Shown: positions 46,914 to 59,847, counted from the stretch's first letter. The stretch: 64,000 bases of DNA from Anaeromyces robustus (GCA_002104895.1 MCFG01000272.1:30006-94005), one strand, 5' to 3'. Notes: a model not told the origin generated them from the letters alone. Program-made: numbers and translations.

Positions 46914-47526
46914 TTATGACTTTTAATTAAAATTTAAAAAAAAATATATATATATAAAAAATAATTTATTTATTTATTATTTATTTATTTATTTATTTAT
47001 CTATTTATTTAATTTATGAATATTAAAGAAAATACTTTTTTTTTTTAATCAAAATTTTAAAAAAAAAAAAAAAAAAAAAACTATTTTTTTTAAATGTTAT
47101 TAATACAATAATAAATATAAAAATATTAATTGAAAATATATATTTATTATATAATATATTATATATTAAATTATAATATATTACGTAATATATTTATTAT
47201 AAGTAGGCTAAAAAAATACTTTGGAAAGAATTTTTAGCTTTTAAAATTAATTAAAAATAAATTAAAATATTATTGTATCATAATACATTATATATTAATA
47301 ATAAATTAATATTAATTAGTATTAATTTAAATATTATGTATAATAAATTTCAAATTTTTATTTTAAAATTTAAAAATTTAAAAATTAAAAAATTAAATAA
47401 TTAAAAATTTAAAAAATAAAAAAATTAAAAATTAAAATATTTTCATTTCATAAAAAAAGTACCTTTTAATACCCATTCATCATCATTTATCATTAGAAAT
47501 ATTGTTTTTTTTTTTTTTATTTTAAA
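46095..47526. other. AT-rich intergenic DNA
   Basis: Homopolymer runs (T 46879-46911, A 47060-47080), a 15-nt inverted pair ATATAACTA/ATATGAAAAA region near 46268-46310, and a small hairpin GGCTAAAAA/TTTTTAGC at 47207-47240. No coding signal. Confidence 0.4.
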
Positions 47527-47843
47527 ATGAATGTTCTTTTGACTATTCAAAATGATACGAATCACCTTATTATTGTTAGAAAATTTGATTTAAAAAGATC
47601 TAGTGTTGATTATATATGGCTAGCTAGAAAAGTACCTCCAGCTTCAATAATTAAGTTTTTCTTTAATTCTCATCGGAAGGGGAAGGGAATCTTTTATGGT
47701 AAAAAGTAAAAATAATTGCAACATAAAAATATAGTAGAATTAAGTCCCTCAGAAAGGAATTGTTGACCCTTTTTATAGAACAGTCTTCTGGAAATTACAA
47801 AAAAATACTTAAAAGTTTAAATTCTTATAAGGAAATTTGTTAA
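47527..47843 (+). CDS. Small hypothetical protein, 89 aa, two exons
   Basis: Unspliced, the frame is 60 codons to TAA at 47707. A 47-nt intron (47706-47752, GTAAAAA ... CCCTCAG) removes that stop. It adds KELLTLFIEQSSGNYKKILK and a short tail ending at TAA 47841-47843, with phases agreeing. The protein is basic, without signal peptide or membrane segment (MNVLLTIQNDTNHLIIVRKF at the start). I recognise no family. Further protein-like sequence (MNLQDLTEQIRFIEMELEVI) at 47966-48025 may be a separate remnant or a lost exon. Could be a decaying gene. Confidence 0.4.
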
Positions 47844-48249
47844 TTATTTTTTATTTTTTATTTTTTTTTTTCATGTTTTGAATAAGGAATGACTTGAAAA
47901 ATAAGGAAAAGATTCAAAAGCTAAAAATAACAATAACCAATAACAATAACAATAATAACAACGTATGAATTTACAAGATCTAACTGAACAGATAAGATTC
48001 ATTGAGATGGAATTAGAAGTTATTTAATTGTTTCTTTTTTTTTTTTTTTTTTTTTTGTTTTTAGTAGGTTTACCATTTTATTGTAGTTAAAAATATGATG
48101 TAAAACATTATTATAAAATACAAAATATATATATATATAAATATGTATTAATATAATAAATATAAAATAATAAAAAAAGGAAATCAAAGTCGGAAGATAA
48201 AAAAAAATTATTATTTATATTTATTTTAAAATAATTTTAAAAAAAAATA

Positions 48250-48630
48250 AAAATAAAAATAATAGAACGTTCTAAACATTCTTAATAAAAAAAAACTTTT
48301 TTTTTCTAATGAAATTAATTAGAAAATATTATTATTATATATTATTTTATTTTGAAAGAATAAAACTTAAATATAAATCTTAAATAACAATAATTTCTTT
48401 TATTAATATTATGCATTTAATAGATTTATGCATAAATACAATTTATTTATTTACAATAATGAGAATCATATGATATACATAGCATAATGAATAATTTCTA
48501 ATACGCCACAATTTAAGATATAAAAAGATCATGTATTCTTCCATAATTTTATGTTTCTTGTAATTACCTTTTATTAAAAATATACTTAATAAAATATAAT
48601 AAATAAAATTTATATTAAAACAAATTTATA
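48250..48630 (+). repeat. Probable 5' LTR of copia D
   Basis: Sequence ending TTTATA directly before the PBS at 48631 must be the end of the LTR. The left end was not located because no second copy is in the window. More G/C than flanking DNA from about 48265. Confidence 0.45.
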
Positions 48631-48644
48631 GATTAAGAGTCTCA
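48631..48644 (+). promoter_or_regulatory. Primer-binding site of copia D, tRNA-Lys(CUU) anticodon arm
   Basis: GATTAAGAGTCTCA, identical to the PBS of copia C, 32 nt upstream of the gag ATG. Confidence 0.75.
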
Positions 48645-49187
48645 ATCTCTGAATTGAAAATTATTAACAACAAAAATGACTACTGAATTCTTACTTGCAA
48701 ATCTTGGACGTCCATTCAATGAAAATAATTTCAACGCATGGAGAATCAGAATCACAAGTACATTGGCCGCATTAGGATTGAACCAATACTTAGAGGAAAA
48801 TTTTTCTACTACCGATATTGCTAATGAAGAAGAATTGACAAGGATTAAGAAAGAAGCAAACACTGCCAAGTCCATTATGTTAAATAACATGGAGGATAAT
48901 ATTTATCCTTTAATCACAGAAACTGATTCCGCATTTAACCTTATGGAGAATCTAAAGATTCTATTTGAAAAAGATGAAAATGTAACTTTACAGGAATGGC
49001 TAGACAAGTTGAAACAATTAAAGGTCAAAAACCATAAAGACCTATTAAAAGTCACCAGCAAGATGATGACTATATTCAGAAAAATGAAAATGAAGAAAAT
49101 ACCGATTACTGAAAAAGTAGAGTATCTTTTAGGATGTATGCCAAAAGATTTAAAGTTAATCTTCATATCAGGAAAAACAGATACAGC

Positions 49188-49902
49188 TGTAACGGAACGG
49201 TTGTTCCAATATTACAATTGACACCAAAATTTGAAGTAAACACAAACAAAATAAAATTTAAAATAAAAGATACTTATTGCAATATCAGAACACCTTTCCT
49301 TTGTTAACCTGAAAGGTCGGTGTCGAGATATATATATTAGTAAGATTTAGTTTTAAGTTTTATTTTATTATTATTTAAAATATGCTTTATTAGAATTTAG
49401 TTTTATTAATTATTAAAAATTAATAATAACTAATCTTTGTAGTATTTCAAACTACTTATGAATTAATTATTACTAATATATATAAAGTTATAAAAGAATA
49501 AAAGCACAAAGAAAAATATTTTAACTAAAGATTTTACACCTATTTATACTTTTTGCGGAAAAATAGTTTTAAAAATAAAAGTTCATAAAAAATAATAAAA
49601 ATTACTAGAAACTAAGATATTTTGATATAAAATGAATCTCATAGAAAAATAAAGAAATATTATATAATTTTTTCTTAAAGTTTCTAATTTTATTCCATGT
49701 AATTCTATAAAGAAATACAGAAATAAAATACAGAAACAAATACAGAATAAAATACAGAAATTTATAATAAATAAATTTAAAATAAAATTTTTATAAAATT
49801 TGGAACAAGGTGTGAGTCGAACCCAGAGTGTTCGCCCAGATGGTCATAGTTACTAACCACTAGACCATGGTTACTGTTTTACTAATTGAGAGATTCGTTA
49901 CA
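49188..49902 (-). mobile_element. Solo LTR, gypsy family B (715 bp)
   Basis: TGTAACGGAACGG at one end and GATTCGTTACA at the other (7-bp terminal inverted repeat TGTAACG/CGTTACA), flanked by ACAGC on both sides (49183-49187 and 49903-49907), a perfect 5-bp target duplication. Nearly identical to 54553-55257. Orientation is set by the TATAAATA box (minus) and by the polypurine tract next to the second copy. Confidence 0.93.
49805..49878 (-). other. tRNA-like segment inside the family B solo LTR
   Basis: Minus strand carries TGGTCTAGTGG (A box, 49857-49867) and GGGTTCGACTC (B box, 49814-49824) with tRNA-like spacing, and ATGGTC/GACCAT can pair around the A box. Anticodon and acceptor stems do not fold properly, so it is not a working tRNA. 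Confidence 0.6.
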
Positions 49903-50361
49903 ACAGCAGAAAACCTATTTGATGAAATTAAGAATAAATATAATCTACTTTACCATATGGATAAGAAAATAGAAACAAGACTAACTAACACAACCGAAGA
50001 GGAAGATATGATGGACTTGGACCTAATAAACAACATATTAAACACAAATAAAAACAAATCGTTTAATAAATCTAAAAAGTTTTGTCGCATATGCAAAATG
50101 AACAACCACAACACTGAAGAATGTTATTTTAAGAATAAAAACAAAAATAAAAACAAAAATAAAAATGCAAATAGAAATAAAAATTTCAATAGAAATAAAT
50201 ATAATTTTCACAAAAGAAACCACTTAAGTTTCATTAGTAATGAAAATAAAGATGAAATATACTCAACATCAGAAGATGAAATTTTATTTATCAACAATAT
50301 AAATTATAAAGATAATAATATAGATAATAATTCAGAGAAATATACAACATGGATATACGAT

Positions 50362-51703
50362 TGTTAAATGTGGGTAGTTTTGGTTTAATAATGGTCAGGT
50401 CAAGATGTTTAATTAATAACAAAATAACTAATTAAACAAATATATAATTAATAGGCAAATTTATTTATTAATACACAATAAATTAATTAATTAATTAAAA
50501 GAACACTTTTTAAAATAATTAAGTTTTATTATAATATTTTTTATTAATAATTAATTAAGTAAAGTTTAAATAATAATTAGATTATTAAGTCATTAATTCA
50601 ATTTTAGATTAGTTAATAATCTTACAAAGATTAAAAGGAATTGTAATTTCAATCCTTATTTATACTTTTTCTAAATCTAATAATTATTAATACATTTAAT
50701 TATTATAATCTATTGATAATATATTTATACATGTATAATTTTAAATAAAATATATGAATAAAATAATATTGATAAAAATCTAACTATATAAAACTAATAT
50801 AAAACTATATAAACTATTAATAAATTTAATGATAAGAATTATAATCTAAGATTTAGATTTATAACTATTCTAATTATCTAACTAGTTAACTATTTAATTA
50901 TTTAATTGTTTAGTATACTATTTAATTATTTATCTATATATTAATTATTTTTATCTTTGGATTTTTATGATCTTTTCTGTATAATTAATTATTATAGATA
51001 AAATGGGATATTTTTAATTATTTAAGATCTTAGTAAATTTTAAATCTTTTTGAGATTTTTTGGAATTCTAAGAATTTCTGTAAATTAATATAATAATCAA
51101 TTATTCTAATTTTTTATAAAATAATTAACAATTATTATAATATATTATATAAATTATTATTATTATTATAATTAATATTTTATAAATTATTTGAAGGCGT
51201 TTTCTGTATATCTGAATAATTATTATTATTATAAATTATAATATAATTATTGAAATAAAAAGATTTTATCTATATAAATTTTATAATTATTTATTTATGG
51301 ATCCTTATAAATATTTAATTATATTTTTATATTGTGTAAATCTTTAAAGTCCAATATCTCGCCAACCAGTGGTCCAAATGGGCTGAAATTCAGATATGTT
51401 GTAGCTCTTGAGCAGAGCTTCCCAATGAGCATAAAATCAAAGCGAAGCGGAGGAAATCTTCAATATTTGGCAAGTTATCGTTATTTTTCTTCTGATTATT
51501 TTTACTAATATCTTAAGGGTTAAATTAAGTTGATTAATATTTATTTAATTTGTCCAAACCCTTTACAATATCAATTTAAATGCTTTTTAATATTTGTTTA
51601 TTTTATTGAAAATCGAATTTTAAGTGATTTAGTCAATAACGAAATTTAAATGTAATTGATCTATTAGTGAATTTCAATTTTAAATCCACTAATATTCGCG
51701 ACA
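50362..51703 (-). repeat. 3' LTR of a gypsy family A element (1342 bp)
   Basis: Reverse complement of 61851-63179: starts TGTCGCGAATATTAGTGG (at 51703) and ends CTACCCACATTTAACA (at 50362). It is a 3' LTR because a polypurine tract and integrase lie upstream of it on the minus strand. It sits directly against the copia D codons for WIYD. Confidence 0.9.
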
Positions 51704-51713
51704 TCGCTCCCCC
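51704..51713 (-). promoter_or_regulatory. Polypurine tract of the family A element
   Basis: Minus strand GGGGGAGCGA immediately precedes the LTR TG, in an otherwise A/T-rich 3' untranslated region (51704-52473), which also holds a T run of about 45 nt (51967-52007). Confidence 0.8.
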
Positions 51714-51959
51714 AAAGAAAATCGAATTCCAGGCGATTGTCAATAACCAAATAATATGAATTAAAGTTTGAAATTAATAATTTTAAATAATTTATAGTTG
51801 AAAATAATATATATGAATATATTATAAGTTGAATAATAAATATATAATATAAAATAGTTGATAATTAAATTTTTAAAGATTTTTAATTGAACGATATATT
51901 TTGAATATATAGCAATATATGGAAATTTATATTGAAAAAAAAAATTTTAAAATTTATTA

Positions 51960-52015
<56 letters not shown>

Positions 52016-52473
52016 AATTAATAAAAATTTTTTTTTATTGAAAAATTATAAAAAAAAATTTATTTTTGAATAATAAAATTGATATCAATAATAGTGAATA
52101 TTTTATAATAAAATTGAATATTTTTAATAATTAATAGTCCATTTTAATATTAATTTTGATAATAATTGAGTGTGTATATTGTATATTTTGATTTTTAGTG
52201 TAAAATTGTAATTTTTGAAATAAAGATGTAAAACGATTGCATGTTAAATTTTAATAAAATTGAAGTGTTTTTTAATTTTTATTGATTATTTAATTTATAT
52301 GAAAAATTTGAAAAAATTTTTTGAAATTGAAATTTAAGTTTGTTATGAATTTTGTTGAAATTTCAAAATGAATTGTTGAGATGAGTCTATGGTGTGTTAG
52401 TAAATATTATTGATATTTGTTTTTTGAATTATATTATTGATTTTTTATATATTGGTGTAAATTAAAATTGAAA

Positions 52474-54183
52474 TTAATGTTTGCGAATGCTTTTATTGAA
52501 ATTGATTAATAATTCTTGGTAACGTGGGTCGTTTTCAATAACTGTTGCAGGCACCCAGTGCCAGGTTAGTCTATGTTTATATCTTATTTTGTATTCATAT
52601 CGTTTTTCTTTATAGTTGGTCCTAAAATCGGCTATTTCTACTATTTCGGCGGTAGTTTCTTTGTATTTTTTCCTATTTTTAAATATTTCTGGAGTAGAAA
52701 TGTATGGTTCTAATTCGGAAATATGGAATACTGGATGATGTTTTGGGAAAGGTGACTTCGAAATGTCGATTTTATAATTACCATTAGGTAGCACTTCCAA
52801 GATTTTGTATGGTCCATACTTGCGTGGAGCAAGTTTTTGATTTTCATTAGTAGCAAACGCTGGTGGAGCATTAATCCATACTTTTCCATTTTCTTTTAAC
52901 TCTGGTGCAACAATTCTTTTCTTATCCGCTTGTCTTTTATATAATCTTGTGCACGCATTAACACTTCTTTAACTAAAGGAAAGTTATCACCTACATTTTG
53001 AATATATTTAAAATTAGAGTTAGTACCATTAAATAAGAAAATATCATCAATTGATGGATTAAAACCATAGTTAATAAAGAAAGGAGTTTGTTTAGTAGAC
53101 TCATTAATTGTATTGTTATAAACAAATTCTGCTAAATGTAGCCATTCAACCCAATCATCGTGGAAAAAGGCTCTTGAGTAGCATCTTAAATATTGTTCGA
53201 TGAATGAATTACAACGTTCTACTTGACCAACTGTTTCATGATGGTCGGTAGTAGCAATCTTTGGTTGAATCCAAAGTTTTTCCATAAGTTCAAGCCATAA
53301 AGCACTAGTGAATTGCGTTCCTCTGTCAGTGTAGATATCTTCAGGTAGTCCATGCAATCTAAATATGTGTTTTATGAATGCTTTGGCTGTTTCTTCGGCA
53401 GTAGGTATTTCTTTAAATGGAATTAAGTGAATCATTTTTGAAAAACGATCTACAACAACCATAACTACTGTATATTTTTTAGATTCAGGTAGTCCACATA
53501 AGAAATCTATTTCGATTGACTTCCAAGGGCGATCAGGAACTTCCAAAGGTCTTAATAAGTCATATCTCTTGTGTCTAGTAACCTTATTTCTAGCACATTG
53601 ATCACAAGAGTTGACAAATTTCGTAATATCTTCATGCATCTTTGGCCACCAAAAGTTTCTAGAAATTAATTCTTCTGTTCTTCTAATACCTAAATGTCCA
53701 GCAGTAGGTTTGTCGTGGTACCTATTTAATATTTCTAATCGTAAAGAAGCTGGAACATAAATAAGATTATTGTATAATATCATATTATTTTTAATTTGAA
53801 ATTTATTCATTTTCCTAAATGGTCGATAAAAGTAACCTTGATTAGCATTGTTTGGGCTAAAGTATAAGTGAATATCTTTAGCTGTTTCATCTTCTTTGGT
53901 TTCTTCAATAATTTTATCGATCAAAGTACTTACAACACCTATTAAACATGGAGTAGTAGAGATATTCTTGCTATCTAAGATATGTTCTGGGCGTATTTCT
54001 ATTTTCATTATCTAAATTTAAAATATTAATAAAATTTTCATTGTTAGTATTATTAGAATAATTAATAGAATTATAATTATTATTTATAATTGAATATTCT
54101 TCTTTAGAGTCATCAATAATTCTGTATTTTGGTTTATGGGAATCTTCCCCGTCAGGTGATAAAGGTCTAATCTGTTGTGCCAT
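52474..54183 (-). pseudogene. pol: Gypsy family A pol, integrase part with frameshifts
   Basis: Three minus-strand frames make one broken gene. 54183-53971 is the linker after RNase H (MAQQIRPLSPDGEDSHKPKY). After a frameshift near 54005, 54008-52896 holds the integrase: H2C2 finger (HDKPTAGHLGIRRTEEL..CDQCARNK), then D in EIDFLCGLP, D in YTDRGTQFTS and E in GQVERCNSF. A second frameshift near 52930 leads through untracked sequence (KRIVAPELKENGKVWINAPP) to 52800-52474, the C-terminal part with HPVFHISELEPY and a chromodomain-like end. Gag, protease, RT and RNase H are missing; the 5' break joins inverted copia D sequence at about 54178. Dead copy. Confidence 0.88.
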
Positions 54184-54552
54184 ATATTTTCATTATATTC
54201 CTTGTTAATGAACAATATATTATTTGATTTAAAATTTTTATTTATTGTCTTGATTTTAAAATTATTATGTTTATTTAGTTGGGTGTTGAAAATAATTTTA
54301 TTATTATTTTTTATAATTAATTCAGGTTTGAATTTTGTGTTTTTAATTTCACAATTAATACCTGATTGTGCTAATTTAATACCACTGATTAAGTTTTTTG
54401 CTATTTTATCTGAATAGTATACTTTTTAATTTTATATTGTGGTTATTTAATTTTCCCTCATATGTACCATAACCTAAAAAGTTGCATATGGTATTATTTG
54501 CACATTTCATTGATACTTTCTTGTTAGTAAAATTTTTAAGAATGTTCTTGTT
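54178..54552 (-). pseudogene. Inverted fragment of copia D pol (protease/pre-integrase)
   Basis: Minus strand reads NKNILKNFTNKKVSMKCANN, TICNFLGYGTYEGKLNNHNI, then after one frameshift YYSDKIAKNLISGIKLAQSG, INCEIKNTKFKPELI, and near the end NENIWHNRL, the copia pre-integrase H-motif. This is the stretch that should follow TTWIYD of the plus-strand copia D at 50361, so it looks like the continuation of the same element, turned round. Confidence 0.75.
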
Positions 54553-55257
54553 TGTAACGGAACGGTAGTTCCAATATTACAATTGACACCAATATTGAAA
54601 ACGTACACGAAAAGAAAATAAAATAAAAGAAAGTTAATTATACTTTGTAATATCGGAACACCTTTCCTTTTTTAACCCGGAAGGTCGGCGTCGATATATA
54701 TTAGTATAATTTTAATTTATTTTTTATTTAAAATTTGTTTTATTAGAATATAGTTTTATTAATTATTAAAAATTAATAATAACTAATCTTTGTAGTATTT
54801 CGAACTACTTATGAATTAATTATTACTAATATATATGAAAGTTATTAAAAGAATAAAAGCACAAAGAAAAATATTTTAACTAAAAGTTTTACACCTATTT
54901 ATACTTTTTGCGGAAAAATAGTTTTAAAAATAAAAGTTCATAAAAATAATAAAAAATTGCTAGAAACTAAGATATTTTGATATAAAATGAATCTCATAGA
55001 AAAATAAAGAAATATTATATAATTTTTTCTTAAAGTTTCTAATTTTATTTCATGTAATTCTATAAAGAAATACAGAAATAAAATACAGAAACAAATACAG
55101 AATAAAATACAGAAATTTATAATAAATAAATTTAAAATAAAATTTTTATAAAATTTGGAACAAGGTGTGAGTCGAACCCAGAGTGTTCGCCCAGATGGTC
55201 ATAGTTACTAACCACTAGACCATGGTTACTATTTTACTAATTGAGAGATTCGTTACA
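54553..55257 (-). repeat. 3' LTR, gypsy family B (705 bp)
   Basis: Nearly identical to the solo LTR at 49188-49902, including terminal TGTAACG/CGTTACA and the tRNA-like segment (55156-55232). On the minus strand a purine tract lies directly upstream, so this is the 3' LTR of the gag-pol element at 55676-59851. Outer flank TTGTT does not match any partner in the window. Confidence 0.88.
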
Positions 55258-55675
55258 TGGTCCTCCTTCAGGATTCGGATACCAGACGAATCTTAAAACT
55301 AGGCTAAACTATACCATAAAAATTTTATTAATATTTATAAATTATTTTTGTGTAAAATTTCGAATTTATATAATGATAAAAATTTTGATAATAATAATAG
55401 AGAATTACATGATATTAATAATAAAATTACATGATATTAATAATAAAATTACATGATATTAATAATATAATTACATGAATATTGATATTAATAAAGTTAT
55501 AATATTTTAATAGTAATAAAACTAACTAAATTTTAAACTAAGTATAAATATATTTTGACTATAGTAATAGAATAAATTTGATATTAATAAAGTAAATAAT
55601 ATTTAAATTTTTTTACAGTGATATTAATAATTAATAGAGTGTTTAAGATTCATTTTTAAAATCTAAGTTTTTTCT
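55258..55675 (-). other. 3' untranslated region and polypurine tract of the chromovirus
   Basis: Minus strand CCTGAAGGAGGACCA abuts the LTR (55258-55272) and is the likely polypurine tract. The remaining 400 nt is A/T-rich with three tandem copies of ATTACATGATATTAATAATA (55403-55465). The plus-strand open frame 55241-55456 is incidental. Confidence 0.75.
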
Positions 55676-58600
55676 TTATTTTTTGTTTGATTTATTGAAT
55701 TTTTTGAGTAGTTCTGGACAATTTAAATTTGATTCTGGTTCCCATGAAGCTTCTGATAATGGATAACCTTTCCATTTAATGAGGTATTGAGTTTTACCAT
55801 AATGTTTCCTTTTATCAAGGATTTCTTCAACTTCGTATTCTTCTTCTTCGTTTATAATAATTGGTGGTGGTGGTTCCTTTTTTCTATTAAATTTATCTTC
55901 GTAGAAGGGTTCAAGTTCGGAGACGTGGATAATCGGATAAATACGAATATTTTTTGGGAATTCAATTTTATAGGATACAGGAGATACTTTTTCCAGAATT
56001 CGGTAAGGTCCTATTTTTCTAGGTTTTAATTTCTTATTTTTGTTACGAATTAGTAGGGAACTATTTATCCAAACTTTGTCGTTAACCTTGAATTCGGGAG
56101 GTTTCATTCTGTGTTTGTTTGCGAATTTTTCTTGTTTCTTTATGGCTTCGTTTAAATTTTCTTTGAGTTGTTTAAATAATTCTGATAAGTTTTTTGTAAA
56201 TTCTTCTGCACGAGGGACTTCTGTTGAACTAGGGATTGCCGGAGAAAACCTTGGGTTGTATCCGTAGTTTGCGTAGAAAGGAGAGTGTTTTAAGGATTCT
56301 TGGACTGTATTATTGTAGCAGAATTCTGCTAAAGATAGATAATCATTCCAATTAGTGCCTTTATAATTTGAATAACATCTGAGAAACTGTTCAATAACGG
56401 AGTTCACCCTCTCCGTCAAACCATTCGTTTGGTGATGAAATGGAGAAGACAGTTTCATAGAAATTTTGAGAGAATTACAAATTGCAGTCCAGAATTTTGA
56501 TGTGAATTGAGTACCTCTATCTGAAAGAATTTCATCTGGTAGTCCATGAAGACGAAAGATAGAGTTAATGAAGGCAGAAGCAGTGTCTTCGGCAGAGGGA
56601 ACATTAGGGAAAGGAATAAAATGTCCCATTTTAGTGAATCTGTCGAGAACAACAAGTATACAAGTAAATTCATTAGAGGAAGGAAGATCGGTTATGAAAT
56701 CCATTGAAATTGAAGACCAAGGGTGATTAGGAATATCAAGAGGATTTAAGAAGCCATAAGGTTTATGCCTAAAGTCTTTTGAACGACAACAAGTATCACA
56801 AGATCGAACGTAGTCTTTAATGTCAATATTCATAGAATGCCACCAAAAATCACGATTAACAAGAAAAGCAGTTTTCTTAATTCCAAAATGACCAGCGGAA
56901 GGGGAGTCATGACAAATATTGAGAACAGCGGATCTACAGTTAATGGGAACATAAATTTTATTTTTGTATAGGAGAAAGTTATTGATTAGAGAGAAGTTAT
57001 TTGTTTGTCCAGAATTGAGTTTTTTAATTGTTTCATTATAGAATTCATCATTTTTATATTCAAGAAGTATTTGATCATTCAAGGAAGCAAAAGAACTAAT
57101 ATTGCAAAAGTTTTCAGGACGAAGTACTGTGAAAGGGATATCGCTATCTAATTCTTCTTTACTTGAAGCGTAATCAGGTCTACGTGAAAGAGCATCGGCT
57201 TTACCATTTGCTGATCCGGAGCGATAAGTTATTTTAAAATTAAATTCAGAAAGAAATAAGGCCCAACGAACAAGTCTTTGTGACATTTTCTCAGGTTTCT
57301 TTTGGTACAATAAATTTCGGTGGTCGGAAAAGATTGTGAATGGTTTTGAGGTGCCTTTTAAAAGATGTCTCCAGTGTTCTAAAGATTCTACGATAGCTAG
57401 GAGTTCTTTATCATAGATTGGGTAATTCTTTTCTGTAGCAGTAAGTGATCTAGAAAAGAAGGCAACTGGATGAATTTTGTTGTCAGTAGACGAAGTTTGT
57501 GAAAGAATAGCTCCTATAGCAAAGTTACTACTATCAGTTTCGACTAAGAAGGGTAAATCACGATTTGGATAAGCTAAAACAGGAGCGGAAGAAAATTTTG
57601 ATTTTAATTCATCAAAGGCATCTTGAGCTTTGTTTGACCAGACGAACTTTATATTCTTTTTTAATAATGAGTGTAAGGGATGAGTAATAGCAGCGAAACC
57701 AGGAATAAATCTTCTGTAATAATTTGTTAAACCTAGGAATGATTGTAGTTGTTTTACGTTTAATGGAACGGGCCATTCTAAAATAGAAGAAACTTTTTTG
57801 GGGTCCATGAAAATGCCGTCACCAGAGATTCTATGACCAAGGAAGTCTAAATAAGGAACACAGAATTCGCATTTTTCTAGTTTTGCAAATAATCCTGCAT
57901 TTCTAAGTCTGCTAAGGACTTCCGAAAGGTGTTCGTAATGTGACTTCATATCAGGGGAGAATATAATTATATCATCAATGTAGCAAAATGTGAAGATTCC
58001 AATTGTATCTTCCAAAATGTCATTAATAAAATGTTGAAAAACCGCGGGAGCATTCTTTAATCCGAAAGGCATGACTAAATATTCAAAATGTCCATATTTG
58101 CATGTGAAAGCGGTTTTGTATTCATCTCCTTCTTTAATTCTGACTAAATTATATGCTGAACGGAGGTCGAGTTTTGAAAATACTTTTCCATTCCTTAAGC
58201 TTTCTAACATATTGTTAATTAGTGGTAATGGATAGGAGTCGCGTATAGTGATATCGTTTAAATGTCGATAATCTACAACCATTCTTAATTCACCATTTTT
58301 CTTGAGTACGAAGAAAACGGGAGCACCACCAGGAGATTTGGATTTTCTAATGAAGCCATTTTTCAAATTTTCTTCAATGTATTCTTTGAGAGTGATTGAT
58401 TCCTTTTCAGTTAATGGATAAATTGGACCATAAAATAATTGTGTATTTGGTAGTAGATTTATTTCACAGTCATATTCTCTATGAGGAGGTAATTCTTTTG
58501 CATAGATTTCGCTGAAAACGTCCTTGAATGGGATAAGTTTTGCTGGTAATGATCTGTTGATTTTGTTGTTTTCTTCTTTGGAAGTTTTGTTGTCATTAAT

Positions 58601-59847
58601 GTTGTCTTTAGTGGGAGGTACATAAGTAGTAAAAGAACTTGGTAATACTAAACAATTTGAGATACAATGTTTTGATTTAAAGGATAATTCTCTTGAAGCA
58701 AAATCTATAGTGGGGTTATGAATTGATAGCCAATCTGTACCTAATATAGCACAATAGGAGGGAAGATCGAGTATATAAAATTTCACTTTACAAATGTGAT
58801 CTTTATATTTGATTGATATTGGGTCAGTTTCACCAAGAATTGATTGATTGCCTCCGATTCCTGAGATTTTAGGAAGACTACTTTCTGTAGTATAAGGAAT
58901 ATTATTTTCTTTGGCAAAGTATATATCCATAAGGCTGAGTTGTGATCCAGAATCAAGTAATATTTTAGCTTTTGTAGAGACATTAGAGACATTCAAAATA
59001 AATTCGTAGATTGGAAGTTTTATATTTGGTTGATCGGAGATTCTTGGTCTGAGAGTTTTGTTTGGGTTGGTTATGTGTGCACTGGAAGAAGGTTTATTTT
59101 TGTTTTTCGCAGGACATTTATCGAGGGAATGATTTGGCGATCCACAATAAGCACAAAGGTTTTCTTTTCTTCTTCTTTCTTTTTCTTCGTTACTTAAAGG
59201 TCCACGAAATCTGAAAGTAGATTGTTTTGAGTTAGAGAAGGGTTTCTTGCCTTTATTAGATTTGTTATGATTATTGCCTTTATTATTATTAGAACGGTTT
59301 TGAGGGTTAAAGAATTGTCGATGGGTAGAAAGTCGACAATCGATTCTTGAGGCAATAGTTTGCATTGAAAAGAGAGATTGAGGGCCAGGAAACATTTCTA
59401 ATATTCGGGTAGCTATTTGGTCGTTTAGGCCTGTGAGGAAAGCATCCATTTTAGCTTCCTCGTTCCAGGATGATTCGTCGGCGTATTTGTTGAATTCCAT
59501 AATGTAGCTTCCGACGTCTCCTAAACGTTTTTGCCTGATTGTTTTAAGTTTTTGGTTTGCTATGAATGTGGAATCATAGCTTCCAAAGGTAGCTTTAATT
59601 TTGGATATGAAAGCATCGTAGTCGTTGAGGCAAGGATCATTGTTTTCTATCAAGGTTGCGGCCCAGTTCATGGCTGAACCGTAGAGTCTGGATATAATAT
59701 AAGCAACCTTGATTGGACCTTCTTCGAACTTTTCGGGCTGTAACATAAAGATAAGTTCCATTTTTGCTAGAAAACCTTTAAAGTAACGACGATCTCCTGC
59801 AAATCCGTCCTTAAAGGTTGGATTGATATTATTGAAGTTTTCTTCTT

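Larger units (their letters stand above)
48676..50361 (+). pseudogene. gag: Copia D gag and start of protease, split by a solo LTR and cut by a gypsy LTR
   Basis: 48676-49187 encodes the gag fold (MTTEFLLANLGRPFNENNFN...AWRIRITSTLAALGLNQYL) up to SGKTDTA. A family B solo LTR (49188-49902) then interrupts the codon series. 49908 onward resumes with ENLFDEIKNKYNLLYHMDKK, the zinc knuckle CRICKMNNHNTEEC, a Lys/Asn repeat, and TTWIYD, the residues before the protease active site. There a family A LTR begins and pol is cut off. Removing the LTR and one 5-bp target copy leaves the gag frame uninterrupted, so gag was intact when the LTR element inserted. The rest of the protease/pre-integrase region lies inverted at 54178-54552. 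Confidence 0.88.

Noticed and set aside
49805-49878. Functional tRNA gene
   Set aside because: A and B boxes are present but anticodon and acceptor stems do not pair; it lies inside an LTR in all three copies.
54175-54417. Plus-strand open frame, 80 aa
   Set aside because: Antisense of the inverted copia pol fragment, which explains the region better.
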